This document shows positions 43,250 to 53,378 of a stretch of DNA of 64,000 nucleotides, one piece after another. Source of the stretch: Acetoanaerobium pronyense. Lineage in GTDB: Bacteria > Bacillota > Clostridia > Peptostreptococcales > Filifactoraceae. Below the pieces are notes generated by a model that was given only the letters and a program-made list of their open reading frames with translations, made no database searches and had not been told where the DNA came from. Location of the stretch: positions 34,126-98,125 of the forward strand of contig NZ_JAGGLI010000007.1 in the NCBI RefSeq assembly GCF_017874355.1, written 5' to 3'. Both the position numbers and the translations under genes were made by a program. Numbering within the stretch: the stretch's first letter is position 1; every line of letters begins with the position of its first letter.

Positions 43250-45175
43250 TTGAGCAAAATTAAAAAAAATAATGATTTAAAAGATAAGAAAAAAATCAAA
43301 ACCAATCTGTCAGTTAATACTGAAACTAATGTAAGTAATAAAAATATATTTAAAAATATATTTAAAGATATATTCCCTATTTTGCCTTTAATTATTTTAG
43401 TGTTTTTTCTACCGTTTGTAATTAGACTTAAATTAATTCCATTAGAAGGACCTTTTTATGATTATTGGACTGGAGAAAGAGTTAATGCAGATTTTTTCAC
43501 ATATTATAAAAAGATATTTATATACTTAGTTACAATTTGGACTATGATACATACATTTTTCTTTACTAAGAAAATAAAAAGAACTAAAGCATACTATTTT
43601 ATGGGTGGGTATGCACTACTTGTAATCTTGTCAACAACATTTTCAGATTATCCTCAGATAGCTCTTCACGGCTTTAATGAAAGACATGAAGGGATGTGGA
43701 TTGTGTTATGTTATATTTTACTTATTTTTTCAACTATAAACTTAGTGACTAAAGAAAGCCAAATCAAAGCTCTTATATATAGCTTAGGAATATCTGGAGG
43801 AGTAATATCTCTAATAGCAATTTTTCAATTTTTTGGTATGGATATTTTTGATACTGAGTTAATGACTAACCTTATGATTCCTAGAGAGATTATTTCACGT
43901 CTTGAGGAAATAAGCATAAAATTTGGTGAAGGATATTCATATGGAGTTTTTTACAATCCTAATTATCTTGGAGGATATATAAGTTTGTATGCTCCATTAA
44001 TGTTTACGTATATGATCTATACTAAAAATTTAAAAGAGAAAATAGTATTTGGAATTTTATCGTTTCTTTCAATCTTGGCTCTTTTGTTCAGCAGAAGTGA
44101 AGCTGGAGTGCTTGGAACATTGATTTCGCTAATTATAATAATATTTTTCTTTGTTATTAAGCATTTGATTCATAATAAATCAAAAGATGAATATAACCGA
44201 GCAATGTTAAAAGGCGTAATACCTATAGCACTAATTACAACAATAGCAACGCTTTTAATATCATATATTCCTATGAGCACAAACCCTTTAGCAAGAATTA
44301 GAAATGAAGCTTTTGAACTTTTAGGGGGAGATGCAGAAAAGCTAAACTATAGGGAAATAGGACCTCTAAATAATATTTTTATTAATGAAGATGGTGAAGC
44401 AGAAATTAAAATTAATAATCAAGAAATAATGATAACTTCTAATGGGACTAACGTTATTTTAAGTGATTTTGAAAATGAAGAGATTTATAATAGACCAATT
44501 TCTGAAAAAGTAGAAAACTTATCCGTTGGAGCTGAAAAATATGAAAACCTTCTAATCACTACATATGTGAGTAATTCAGAAGATATTTCATCAATAGAGC
44601 TTAACTTTGTTGATTATGGTAATATGAAACTATATTTCATGATTAGAGGTAATGATATAAGTATTTCTAATTCCACCTTTAGAGACATTGAGATTACAGA
44701 AGCTCCATATATTGGCTTTCACGGAAAAGGTCAATTAGGGTCAAATAGAGGATATATATGGTCAAGAAGTTTTCCGCTCTTATTTGATAATTTGCTTATT
44801 GGATCAGGACAAGACACATTTATAACCCAGTTTCCTCAGTATGACATTTATGCTAAACAAGTAGAAGTGGGGCCAGCATATTGGCAAATCTGGGAAATTG
44901 TAGACAAGCCTCATAGCTTATATCTTCAAATAGGTATTCATTCAGGAATTTTAGCACTTATTATATTTATAGTAGGTATTGGGATATCCATTTTTAATGG
45001 AATTAAGCTATATTTAATCAAAAATGATTTTTATTCACTAGCTCTTAGTTCATCCATTTTAGGATTTTTAATTTCATCAATTTTCAACGACAGTATAATA
45101 GCAATTACTCCTATAGTTATGATATTGTTGGGGTTATTAATTAGCAGGAATATTTCATTAAAGGATGAAATTTAA
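43250..45175 (+). CDS. O-antigen-ligase/polymerase-family membrane protein
   Basis: 641 residues from a TTG 8 bp behind AAGGAGG. A charged N-terminus of about 40 residues is followed by about 12 membrane segments. The conserved part FYNPNYLGGYISLYAPLMF and the later PHSLYLQIGIHSGI are typical of the Wzy/WaaL/PglL group. A hydrophilic loop of roughly 150 residues lies at about 345-500. The family transfers or polymerises lipid-linked glycans outside the membrane. With an ABC exporter in the same cluster, a polymerase is not needed, so a ligase moving the glycan to a protein or wall acceptor is favoured. Confidence 0.75.
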   Translation: MSKIKKNNDLKDKKKIKTNLSVNTETNVSNKNIFKNIFKDIFPILPLIILVFFLPFVIRLKLIPLEGPFYDYWTGERVNADFFTYYKKIFIYLVTIWTMIHTFFFTKKIKRTKAYYFMGGYALLVILSTTFSDYPQIALHGFNERHEGMWIVLCYILLIFSTINLVTKESQIKALIYSLGISGGVISLIAIFQFFGMDIFDTELMTNLMIPREIISRLEEISIKFGEGYSYGVFYNPNYLGGYISLYAPLMFTYMIYTKNLKEKIVFGILSFLSILALLFSRSEAGVLGTLISLIIIIFFFVIKHLIHNKSKDEYNRAMLKGVIPIALITTIATLLISYIPMSTNPLARIRNEAFELLGGDAEKLNYREIGPLNNIFINEDGEAEIKINNQEIMITSNGTNVILSDFENEEIYNRPISEKVENLSVGAEKYENLLITTYVSNSEDISSIELNFVDYGNMKLYFMIRGNDISISNSTFRDIEITEAPYIGFHGKGQLGSNRGYIWSRSFPLLFDNLLIGSGQDTFITQFPQYDIYAKQVEVGPAYWQIWEIVDKPHSLYLQIGIHSGILALIIFIVGIGISIFNGIKLYLIKNDFYSLALSSSILGFLISSIFNDSIIAITPIVMILLGLLISRNISLKDEI

Positions 45176-45238
45176 AAAATAGTACTATTAGTTTGAAATT
45201 ATAAACGAATCTAAGTCATGAATATGTGAGAGAGTGAA

Positions 45239-46690
45239 ATGATGAATAACTTATTTGATTTTTTAAAAAAAAATAAATCTGATGGGCTTTTAATAAAAAT
45301 AATAGAGCTCATTGCCTATTTGTTTATTGTTCATTTAGGATATTGGATAGCTTTCAAATTAGAATTTTTTAGTGTGTTTGGATATGATGAAAGGAATATA
45401 AATGCTTATAGCGAAATATGGCCATATATTACACTTTTTTCTGCCATGGTATTGCTCTTTAATAACACTTTTAAAATGATTAGAAAAAACCTAGTAGAAA
45501 TTATAGCTACAATGACAATTGTTGTTTTAATGATAAATATTGGAACTCTATCTATAGCTTTTTTTTCTAGAGAGTTTGCACTGCCTAGATCACTGATACT
45601 ACAAGCAGTTGTAATTCATTTTTTCCTTTTTATAACAGTTAAAGTTATTTTTATTAAGTTTCTAAGAAAATACAGAGGAACAAAAAATATAGTTGTGATT
45701 GGACCTATTGAAGATAAAGAAAATACAATGATAAAAATTTTGTCTAGCAATAGCGATATGGATAGAGTGAAATTTTATATAGACCCAAATCTCATTGAAT
45801 ATGAGAGATTCATTGAAAAGGCGGATAAAATATTTATTAGTGATATGGTAGATAATAAAATTAAAGATGATATTATTAGTACCTCCATAATTCTAAACAA
45901 GAGTCTATATATAGTACCCAAGACGTTTGAAATAGCTATATATAAATCAGAAATTGTTCAGTTTTCAGATATACCAGCTTTCAAAGTGGAAAACTTACAA
46001 CTATCTGTGGAGAAAAAAATTATCAAAAGAGCTTTTGATATAGTTTTTAGCTCGTTAGCACTTTTAATATTATCACCTGTGATTCTAATTACTTCATTTT
46101 CTATTTTAGCTTTTGATGGGATGCCTATTTTTTATACACAAGAAAGAGCAACAATAAATAACAAAAAATTTAATATTATAAAATTCAGATCTATGATTAA
46201 AGATGCAGAAAAAGCTACCGGAGCAATCTGGGCATCCCATGATGATAATAGGATAACTCCTATAGGCAAAATCTTAAGACGCTTTTGGCTTGATGAAATA
46301 CCTCAGCTGTTTAATGTTTTAAAAGGAGATATGTCATTAGTAGGACCAAGACCAGAGAGGCCGTTTTTTATAGAAGAATTCAATAAGAATATTCCTAGCT
46401 TTGAATATAGATTAACTGTGAAAGCTGGTGTTACAGGACTCGCTCAAATACTTGGCAAATATTCCACAACCCCTGAATACAAAATAAAATATGATTTGAT
46501 GTATATTAGGAATGTATCTATTTACTATGATATACTAATTATTGTGGAAACCATTAAAAAGATTATAATTGGTACGTTGCAAAGAGGAGAAAACAAAGAA
46601 GACGAGTATGAAGCAATTAAGGAACAGAAAGGCATTATTGAAACAAAGAATGAAAATTTTATAGAATATAATTATTTTTATGAGAAATAA
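45239..46690 (+). CDS. Undecaprenyl-phosphate sugar phosphotransferase (glycan initiation)
   Basis: 483 residues. Four to five N-terminal membrane segments, a central cytosolic nucleotide-binding-like domain, then a bacterial sugar transferase domain from about residue 262: KRAFDIVFSSLALLILSPV membrane hairpin, KFRSMIKDAEK, and DEIPQLFNVLKGDMSLVGPRPE. The enzyme loads the first sugar phosphate onto undecaprenyl phosphate (WbaP/WsaP type). The ribosome site is weak (GAGAGAG). It is placed at the head of the rml and transferase genes. Confidence 0.92.
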   Translation: MMNNLFDFLKKNKSDGLLIKIIELIAYLFIVHLGYWIAFKLEFFSVFGYDERNINAYSEIWPYITLFSAMVLLFNNTFKMIRKNLVEIIATMTIVVLMINIGTLSIAFFSREFALPRSLILQAVVIHFFLFITVKVIFIKFLRKYRGTKNIVVIGPIEDKENTMIKILSSNSDMDRVKFYIDPNLIEYERFIEKADKIFISDMVDNKIKDDIISTSIILNKSLYIVPKTFEIAIYKSEIVQFSDIPAFKVENLQLSVEKKIIKRAFDIVFSSLALLILSPVILITSFSILAFDGMPIFYTQERATINNKKFNIIKFRSMIKDAEKATGAIWASHDDNRITPIGKILRRFWLDEIPQLFNVLKGDMSLVGPRPERPFFIEEFNKNIPSFEYRLTVKAGVTGLAQILGKYSTTPEYKIKYDLMYIRNVSIYYDILIIVETIKKIIIGTLQRGENKEDEYEAIKEQKGIIETKNENFIEYNYFYEK

Positions 46691-46725
46691 AACAAAAATG
46701 TTAACACATAATAAGGAGTGAAGAG

Positions 46726-47295
46726 ATGAACTTCGAGATAAAACCCACTAAAATTCAAGGCCTCATACATATTCAGCCAAAGGTATTTGGAGATGAAAGA
46801 GGATACTTTTTAGAAACCTACAACAAAAATACTTTGAAACAACTAGGTTTTGAGGAAGAATTTGTGCAAGATAATGAATCCAAATCCAAAAAAGGGGTAT
46901 TAAGGGGTCTTCATTTTCAAACTAAACATACTCAGGGGAAACTCGTTAGATGCACCTACGGAAAGGTACTTGATGTTGCAGTTGATTTAAGAAAAAATTC
47001 TCCTACTTATGGACATTGGGAGAGTGCAGTCCTTGATTCTAATGAGAAAAATATGTTTTATGTTCCAACAGGATTTGCCCATGGTTTTCTTGTTCTTACA
47101 GAAGAAGCTGTTTTTAATTATAAATGCACTGACTACTATGCACCTGAGTACGATGGAGGTATCAAGTGGGATGATCCCCAATTAAATATAGATTGGAAGC
47201 TCAAAGAATATGGCATTGATTCAGTTACTGTTTCAGAAAAAGACCTAAACCTACCATATCTTGAAGATTTAAACATCCAGTTTGAAAGAGATTGA
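46726..47295 (+). CDS. rfbC: dTDP-4-dehydrorhamnose 3,5-epimerase
   Basis: 189 residues. FGDERGYFLETY, GVLRGLHFQ with the catalytic His, and PTGFAHGFLVL are the RmlC hallmarks. It is the third step to dTDP-L-rhamnose; rfbA, rfbB and rfbD follow at 49-52 kb with two transferase genes in between. AAGGAG precedes the ATG. Confidence 0.95.
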   Translation: MNFEIKPTKIQGLIHIQPKVFGDERGYFLETYNKNTLKQLGFEEEFVQDNESKSKKGVLRGLHFQTKHTQGKLVRCTYGKVLDVAVDLRKNSPTYGHWESAVLDSNEKNMFYVPTGFAHGFLVLTEEAVFNYKCTDYYAPEYDGGIKWDDPQLNIDWKLKEYGIDSVTVSEKDLNLPYLEDLNIQFERD

Positions 47296-47300
47296 TTTAT

Positions 47301-48197
47301 ATGAAAAAAAATCAAGAATTTATAGATATATCGATTATCGTAGTTAATTATATGACTTATGAAAAAACTATAAATACAATTGAATCAATTTTTAGATTTA
47401 CTGAAAATTTATCATATGAAATACTATTAGTAGATAATGGCTCTAAAAACAATGATAGATTTTTGCTCGAGAAATATTCAAAAGGCAAAAATAATATTAT
47501 TTTTATCCCTAGCAAAACCAATTTAGGCTTTGGCAAGGGAAACAACTTAGCTCTCAAAAAGGCAAAAGGGGAGTATATATGTTTTCTCAACTCAGATACT
47601 GAATTGACAGCTAATTCATTTTATCGAGGAATAAAATTTCTTCAAGATAATTCAGATGTTGGAGCTGTAGGTCCTAGACTTATAGACATAAAAGGTTTTT
47701 TAGATAATGGATGCAAACGTGGATTTCCAACGCCAAAGGATTCATTATATTATTTTCTAAAACTAGATAAAATTACTGGAAATAAAGCAAAATACGGTAA
47801 GTATAAACTATCTTTTTTATCAGAATATGAAATCCATGATGTAGATGTTATCTCTGGAGCATTTTTTTTAACTAAAAAAACCATACTAGACAAATTTGGA
47901 TCTTTTGATGAAAATTTTTTTATGTACGGAGAAGATATAGATCTTTGCTATAGGTTAAAAAAAAACGGTTATAGAATAATGTACAATCCAAAGCTTGGAG
48001 ATGTAATTCACTATAAGGGTGAAAGCGGAAAAAAAAGAAGATTTAAGACTTTATTTCATTTTTATAATGCGATGGTTATTTTTTATAAAAAACATTACAA
48101 AGCTCAGAATAATTTTTTAGTAAGTATGTTGGTTTATATAGGAATATACTCCATGTTTTTTATAAAGCTACTGACAAATTTTTTTAAGAAAGGTTAG
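47301..48197 (+). CDS. Family 2 glycosyltransferase
   Basis: 298 residues from the ATG at 47301; the TTG at 47292 lies too close to the GAAAGAG site. GT-A fold with ISIIVVNYMTYEKTINTIES, the LVDNGSKNND motif, and FLNSDTEL as the metal-binding DxD-like site. GSFDENFFMYGEDIDLCYRLK is typical of rhamnosyltransferase-like members. Acceptor unknown. It overlaps the rfbC tail region by none and is 5 bp behind it, within one operon. Confidence 0.88.
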   Translation: MKKNQEFIDISIIVVNYMTYEKTINTIESIFRFTENLSYEILLVDNGSKNNDRFLLEKYSKGKNNIIFIPSKTNLGFGKGNNLALKKAKGEYICFLNSDTELTANSFYRGIKFLQDNSDVGAVGPRLIDIKGFLDNGCKRGFPTPKDSLYYFLKLDKITGNKAKYGKYKLSFLSEYEIHDVDVISGAFFLTKKTILDKFGSFDENFFMYGEDIDLCYRLKKNGYRIMYNPKLGDVIHYKGESGKKRRFKTLFHFYNAMVIFYKKHYKAQNNFLVSMLVYIGIYSMFFIKLLTNFFKKG

Positions 48198-48207
48198 TTA
48201 AAATATT

Positions 48208-49179
48208 ATGGTTTCAATAGTCATACCAAATTATAATGGAAAGCATTTTTTAGAAAAATGTCTCGATTCAATCGAAAATCAATCCTATAAAGATATAGAA
48301 ACTATAATAATTGACAATGCATCTGATGATGGGAGCGTTGATTTCCTAAGGGATAGATATCCAAAAGTAAAACTCACTATTATGGATACAAATACAGGTT
48401 TTTCTGGAGCGGTTAATGAAGGTATAAAGAGTTCCAGAGGAGAGTTTGTGTTTTTATTAAATAATGATACTGAAATTGATGAATCCTGTGTTGAAAATTT
48501 AGTGAATGCTATAAATAAGGATAATAAGATTTTTTCTGTAAATGCAAAAATGATACAATTTAACAATAGAGACTTACTTGATGATGCAGGAGACGAATAC
48601 AATAGTTTTGGATGGGCGTTTAAAAGAGGTTTCAATCAAAATATAGGGACAAATAAAGTTCCAAGACGTGTGTTTTCCTGTTGCGCAGGAGCTTCTTTAT
48701 ATAGAAAAGAAGTATTTAATCATATAGGATACTTTGATGAATTATTTTTTGCATATTTAGAAGATGTAGATATTGGATTTAGAGCCAATTGCTATGGATA
48801 TAAAAATTATTTTTGTCCTGATGCTATTGTATATCATATAATAAGCGGTACTACAGGTAACAAAAAAACTGAATTTAAAACTAAACTTTCTGCTAGAAAT
48901 AATGTATATCTTCTTTACAAAAATCTACCACTACTTTTAATCTTAATCAATTTACCATTTTTAATAATTGGAGCTCTAATAAAATCAGTATTTTTTAGCA
49001 AACATGGACTTGGCAAAAATTATCTAAAAGAAAGCATGTATGCATTAAAAGATTTAAGAAAATTAAATAAAGTGGATTTTAAGATACCACACATGAAAAA
49101 TTATTTATGGATTCAATTTAAATTAATTATAAATGTACCAGTATTTATCTTAGAAAGAATTAAAATATTATTAACTTGA
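48208..49179 (+). CDS. Family 2 glycosyltransferase
   Basis: 323 residues. VSIVIPNYNGKHFLEKCLDS, IIDNASDDGS and LLNNDTEID match the GT-A core; FDELFFAYLEDVDIGFRA matches the ED motif. The C-terminal 100 residues are hydrophobic and basic and may touch the membrane. Acts on the lipid-linked glycan, by context. Start 10 bp after the previous gene. Confidence 0.88.
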   Translation: MVSIVIPNYNGKHFLEKCLDSIENQSYKDIETIIIDNASDDGSVDFLRDRYPKVKLTIMDTNTGFSGAVNEGIKSSRGEFVFLLNNDTEIDESCVENLVNAINKDNKIFSVNAKMIQFNNRDLLDDAGDEYNSFGWAFKRGFNQNIGTNKVPRRVFSCCAGASLYRKEVFNHIGYFDELFFAYLEDVDIGFRANCYGYKNYFCPDAIVYHIISGTTGNKKTEFKTKLSARNNVYLLYKNLPLLLILINLPFLIIGALIKSVFFSKHGLGKNYLKESMYALKDLRKLNKVDFKIPHMKNYLWIQFKLIINVPVFILERIKILLT

Positions 49180-49189
49180 GGTGGATATA

Positions 49190-50242
49190 ATGAAAAAAAT
49201 GCTAGTAACAGGCGGAGCAGGCTTTATAGGTTCGAATTTTGTAAAGCTAATCATAGAAAAAGAAGAATATAATTTAGTTAATTTGGATGAGCTTACATAT
49301 GCAGGGAACTTAGAAAATCTTAAAGAAATTGAAAATCATAAAAACTATAAATTTGTAAAAGGGTCTATAGCAGATTCAGAATTTATAAATGAACTTTTTG
49401 AAAAAGAAAATTTTGACTATGTGGTAAATTTCGCAGCAGAAAGCCATGTAGATAGAAGCATATCAAATCCCCAGATTTTTATTCACACTAATGTCATGGG
49501 GACACAGATACTGCTTGACGCAGCAAAAAAAAGCTGGCAGATAGATAAAGACGAATATGGATATCCTATTTATAAAGAAGGTGTGAAATTCGTCCAGGTT
49601 TCCACTGATGAAGTATATGGTACTCTTGGTAAGACTGGATTATTTACAGAAACTACTCCTATAAAACCCAACAGTCCTTATTCAGCATCAAAAGCAGCAT
49701 CTGATTTAATAGTAAGGGCCTACAACGAGACATTCAAGATGCCAACAAATATCACTAGATGCTCAAACAATTATGGACCATATCAATTTCCAGAAAAGTT
49801 AATACCTCTCATGATTAATAATTGCCTTAAAGATAAGCAATTACCTGTATATGGAGATGGGATGCAGATAAGAGACTGGCTTCATGTGAAAGATCATTGT
49901 GAAGCTATAGGAACAGTCCTTGAAAAAGGTATAACTGGAGAAGTATATAATATAGGCGGTAACAACGAAAAAGCGAATATTGAGATTGTTAAGCTGATTA
50001 TTGAAAGTCTAGGCAAAAATGAAACTCTTATAAAATATGTAGAAGACAGACTTGGACATGATAGAAGATATGCTATAGATAATACAAAGATAACAACAGA
50101 GCTTGGATGGGCTCCCAAATATACCTTTGAAGAAGGCATTAAAGAAACCATAAATTGGTATATTGAAAATTCAGAGTGGCTATCACGAGTTATAAACAAG
50201 GACTATATGGAGTATTATGAAACAATGTATGCTAATAGATAA
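49190..50242 (+). CDS. rfbB: dTDP-glucose 4,6-dehydratase
   Basis: 350 residues from the ATG at 49190, behind GAGGTGG; the GTG at 49181 is part of that site. LVTGGAGFIGSNF is the NAD-binding start; STDEVYG and YSASKA carry the catalytic Thr/Asp/Glu and Tyr/Lys; NNYGPYQFPEKLIP follows. It makes dTDP-4-keto-6-deoxyglucose, precursor for rhamnose and for aminated sugars. Confidence 0.96.
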   Translation: MKKMLVTGGAGFIGSNFVKLIIEKEEYNLVNLDELTYAGNLENLKEIENHKNYKFVKGSIADSEFINELFEKENFDYVVNFAAESHVDRSISNPQIFIHTNVMGTQILLDAAKKSWQIDKDEYGYPIYKEGVKFVQVSTDEVYGTLGKTGLFTETTPIKPNSPYSASKAASDLIVRAYNETFKMPTNITRCSNNYGPYQFPEKLIPLMINNCLKDKQLPVYGDGMQIRDWLHVKDHCEAIGTVLEKGITGEVYNIGGNNEKANIEIVKLIIESLGKNETLIKYVEDRLGHDRRYAIDNTKITTELGWAPKYTFEEGIKETINWYIENSEWLSRVINKDYMEYYETMYANR

Positions 50243-50277
50243 TTTATGTTACTAGATTAATTAAATGAGGTGCATTT

Positions 50278-51138
50278 ATGAAAGGTATAATTTTAGCTGG
50301 TGGTGCAGGTACTAGGCTTCACCCTGTGACAGTATCAATATCAAAGCAGATAATCCCAATTTATGACAAACCTATGATTTACTATCCTTTATCCGTTCTT
50401 ATGCTTGCAGGTATTAAGGAAATACTGATAATATCAACTCCTAGAGATATAAAGCTATATGAAGACTTATTTGGAGATGGAAGTCATCTGGGACTAGAAG
50501 TATCTTATGCAATACAAGAAGCCCCGAATGGTCTTGCTGAGGCATTTATAATTGGAGAAGATTTTATTGGCAAAGATAGTGTTGCTTTAGTACTTGGGGA
50601 TAATGTATTTTATGGTCATGGATTTACTGATACATTAAAAAGAGCAAGGGAAAATAAAGAAGGAGCTACTATTTTTGGATATCAGGTTGCAGATCCAGAT
50701 AGATATGGAGTAGTGGAATTTGACAAAGACTATAATGTACTTAGTATTGAAGAAAAGCCAGAATCTCCTAAAAGTAATTACGCTGTACCAGGACTTTATT
50801 TTTATGATAATGATGTAGTAAATATAGCAAAGAATATAGAGCCTTCTCCAAGATGCGAACTTGAAATCACAGAAGTTAACAATCAGTATCTAAAGAAAAA
50901 TAAATTAAAAGTAGAACTACTGGGAAGAGGTATAGCATGGCTAGATACAGGAACCCATGACAGTCTTCTTGAAGCTAATAATTTTGTTCATGCCATCCAA
51001 AAAAGACAAGGACAGTATGTAGCTTGCCTAGAAGAAATTGCATATAGAATGAACTTTATTGATAAAAATCAATTAATGAGATTAGCTGATCCATTAAAAA
51101 AGAGTGATTATGGGCATTATTTAATGAATTTAATTTAA
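50278..51138 (+). CDS. rfbA: Glucose-1-phosphate thymidylyltransferase
   Basis: 286 residues. [18 protein letters not shown] is the nucleotidyltransferase start, with [26 protein letters not shown] and [18 protein letters not shown] in standard RmlA order. Forms dTDP-glucose. GAGGTG before the ATG. Confidence 0.97.
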   Translation: MKGIILAGGAGTRLHPVTVSISKQIIPIYDKPMIYYPLSVLMLAGIKEILIISTPRDIKLYEDLFGDGSHLGLEVSYAIQEAPNGLAEAFIIGEDFIGKDSVALVLGDNVFYGHGFTDTLKRARENKEGATIFGYQVADPDRYGVVEFDKDYNVLSIEEKPESPKSNYAVPGLYFYDNDVVNIAKNIEPSPRCELEITEVNNQYLKKNKLKVELLGRGIAWLDTGTHDSLLEANNFVHAIQKRQGQYVACLEEIAYRMNFIDKNQLMRLADPLKKSDYGHYLMNLI

Positions 51139-51163
51139 AAAAGCTTAGCATAGGAGTTTTAAA

Positions 51164-52003
51164 ATGAATATACTTGTCGTTGGTGGAAATGGTATGCTAG
51201 GAAAAGAAATAGTTGAAATTCTTTTAAAATTAGGATATGACGTATTATATCCTTCTTCAAATGATTTGAATCTTTTGGATAGAGGGAAAATAAAAAAATA
51301 TTTTTCAGAGAACAGAATGGATTATATTATTCATTGTGCCGGATTCACAAATGTAAATGAAGCAGAAAATAATTTTGATGCTTATAAAATCAATTGTGAA
51401 TCTATGCATTGGATAGTTCATGAATGTCAGGTGAGAGATATTCCACTGCTTTATTTTAGTACAGATTATGTTTTTGATGGAGATAAAGTCACCCCATATA
51501 TTGAAGAAGATATAAAAAATCCTTTAAATACTTATGGAATGACTAAATCTATTTCGGAAGATATTATAATAAGCAATCTCAGTAACTATAGGATTTTGAG
51601 AGTCTCATGGTTGTTTGGGGATTCTAGCAAGTGCTTTCCTATGAAAATAATAGAAAAACTGAAAGAAGGAAAAGAATTTTCTGTAGTATATGATCAAGTG
51701 GGTTCTCCTACGTATGTAAAGGATATAGCAACTAAAATAAATGAGCTAATAAATATTCCATCTGGAATATATCATTTGACTAATTCAGGACATACCTCAT
51801 GGTATGAATATTCTATTTTCATAGCTGAACTACTGAATTTTTCTAAGGATATTATAAGTAAAACTAATTCTAAGGAGTTTAAAACTCCGTTAACCCGTCC
51901 TTTGAATTCGAGATTATCTAATGAAAAAGTAAAATCTTATAATATAAGTTTAAGAAATTATAAAGAGGCAACCAAAGAATTTATAAAAATAAATTATAAC
52001 TAA
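51164..52003 (+). CDS. rfbD: dTDP-4-dehydrorhamnose reductase
   Basis: 279 residues. VVGGNGMLGKEIVE for NADPH binding, STDYVFDGDK, YGMTKSISE with the catalytic Tyr and Lys, and RVSWLFG. Last step to dTDP-L-rhamnose. It is somewhat diverged from the textbook RmlD but complete. Confidence 0.92.
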   Translation: MNILVVGGNGMLGKEIVEILLKLGYDVLYPSSNDLNLLDRGKIKKYFSENRMDYIIHCAGFTNVNEAENNFDAYKINCESMHWIVHECQVRDIPLLYFSTDYVFDGDKVTPYIEEDIKNPLNTYGMTKSISEDIIISNLSNYRILRVSWLFGDSSKCFPMKIIEKLKEGKEFSVVYDQVGSPTYVKDIATKINELINIPSGIYHLTNSGHTSWYEYSIFIAELLNFSKDIISKTNSKEFKTPLTRPLNSRLSNEKVKSYNISLRNYKEATKEFIKINYN

Positions 52004-52017
52004 AAAGGAGAATGAAA

Positions 52018-53160
52018 ATGGGAATTCAATTATTTGTACCAACATTTAATATTGAAAGATGCATGGAAGAAATAAAAGAGTGCTTAGAAAAGGGATGGAC
52101 AGGACTTGGATTTAAAACAGTTGAATTTGAAGATAAGTGGAAGGATTATACAGGACACAGTAATGCGCATTTCTTAAGTTCTGCTACAGCAGGACTTCAT
52201 TTAGCTGTAAAAATATATAAAATGAAGTACGGTTGGAAAGAAGATGATGAAATAATTTCAACTCCAATGACTTTTGTTTCTACTAACCATGCGATTGCAT
52301 ACGAAAACATGAAAATAAAATTTGCTGATGTTGATGAATATTTATGTCTTGATCCAAAGTCAGTAAGAAAACAGATTACTGATAAGACAAAAGCTATATT
52401 ATTTGTAGGTTTAGGCGGAAACACAGGAAGACTTAAAGAGATAATTGAAATATGTAAAGAATATAATCTCAAGTTAATTCTTGATGCAGCTCATATGGCA
52501 GGTACTAGATTTGAGGGAGAAACGCCTGGTCTAAAAGCAGATTGTACAGTCTATTCGTTTCAAGCTGTTAAAAACTTGCCTACTTCCGATAGTGGAATGA
52601 TTTGCTTTAATGATGCAGAAGATGATGAAATTTGTAGAAAAATGACATGGTTAGGTATTAATAAAGATACTTATGCTAGGACTAATCAAAAGGGAAATTA
52701 TAAGTGGAAATATGATGTTGAATATTTAGGTTACAAGTATCATGGTAATTCAATTATCGCAGGAATTGGAATTGCTCAGTTAGAAACTTTAGATAGAGAT
52801 AATGCTTTTAGACGTCAAATTTGCAATTGGTATGACCAAAGATTTAAAGAAATTGCTGGAATTAAAAGAGTTCTAGTTGCAGGAGGATGTGAATCCTCGA
52901 GGCATTTATACGTTATAGAAATTGACAACAGAGACGAGCTATTGGAGTATTTAAATGAAAATGAAATTTATCCTGGAGTACATTACAGAGATAATACCGA
53001 ATATGGAATGTATGCTCATGGAAAAGATGAATGTGAAAACTCAGCTAGAATGAGTGAACGTATAATGTCCCTTCCATTACATTTAAGATTATCAAAAAAA
53101 GATGTGGACTATGTTGCGGATAAAGTTATAGAATTTGTAAACAAGAATAGACATTCTTAG
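52018..53160 (+). CDS. DegT/DnrJ/EryC1-family sugar aminotransferase
   Basis: 380 residues from the ATG at 52018, 7 bp behind AAGGAG; an ATG at 52012 is too close. SATAGLHLAVK, the PLP-contact DAAHMAG, and the lysine in SFQAVKNLPTSDSGM mark the fold. These enzymes add an amino group to dTDP- or other 4-keto sugars. With rfbB next door the product may be a dTDP-amino-dideoxysugar, acetylated by the 57051 gene; this is inferred. Confidence 0.9.
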   Translation: MGIQLFVPTFNIERCMEEIKECLEKGWTGLGFKTVEFEDKWKDYTGHSNAHFLSSATAGLHLAVKIYKMKYGWKEDDEIISTPMTFVSTNHAIAYENMKIKFADVDEYLCLDPKSVRKQITDKTKAILFVGLGGNTGRLKEIIEICKEYNLKLILDAAHMAGTRFEGETPGLKADCTVYSFQAVKNLPTSDSGMICFNDAEDDEICRKMTWLGINKDTYARTNQKGNYKWKYDVEYLGYKYHGNSIIAGIGIAQLETLDRDNAFRRQICNWYDQRFKEIAGIKRVLVAGGCESSRHLYVIEIDNRDELLEYLNENEIYPGVHYRDNTEYGMYAHGKDECENSARMSERIMSLPLHLRLSKKDVDYVADKVIEFVNKNRHS

Positions 53161-53191
53161 ATTAATCAAATTACTGAGGAAAATCAATTAA

Positions 53192-53284
53192 TAAGACTAA
53201 ACAAGACAGAAAACTCTTCAATTTCCTTTAAATAATTTATTGGTTTTTAAAGTAAAGAGAAGAAGTTTTCTGCATTTAGTCTTA
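53192..53284 (+). promoter_or_regulatory. Long inverted repeat before the ABC exporter genes
   Basis: TAAGACTAAA pairs with TTTAGTCTTA, and inside it CAGAAAACTCTTC pairs with GAAGAAGTTTTCTG (one bulge), forming a roughly 93-nt stem-loop. No T-run follows directly. The rest of the 53161-53378 gap holds only AGGAGG at 53366. Confidence 0.6.
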
Positions 53285-53378
53285 CTAATTGTAAAACTAA
53301 ATATAGTATTTTAATTAAATTAAAAATTATTTTTTAGAATTTTACTTTGATATTAACAAAGTAATAGGAGGATTTATA

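Noticed and set aside
43250..45175. Wzy polymerase of a Wzx/Wzy pathway
   Set aside because: No Wzx flippase is present, and an ABC exporter pair is; a ligase role fits better, though polymerase activity cannot be excluded from sequence.
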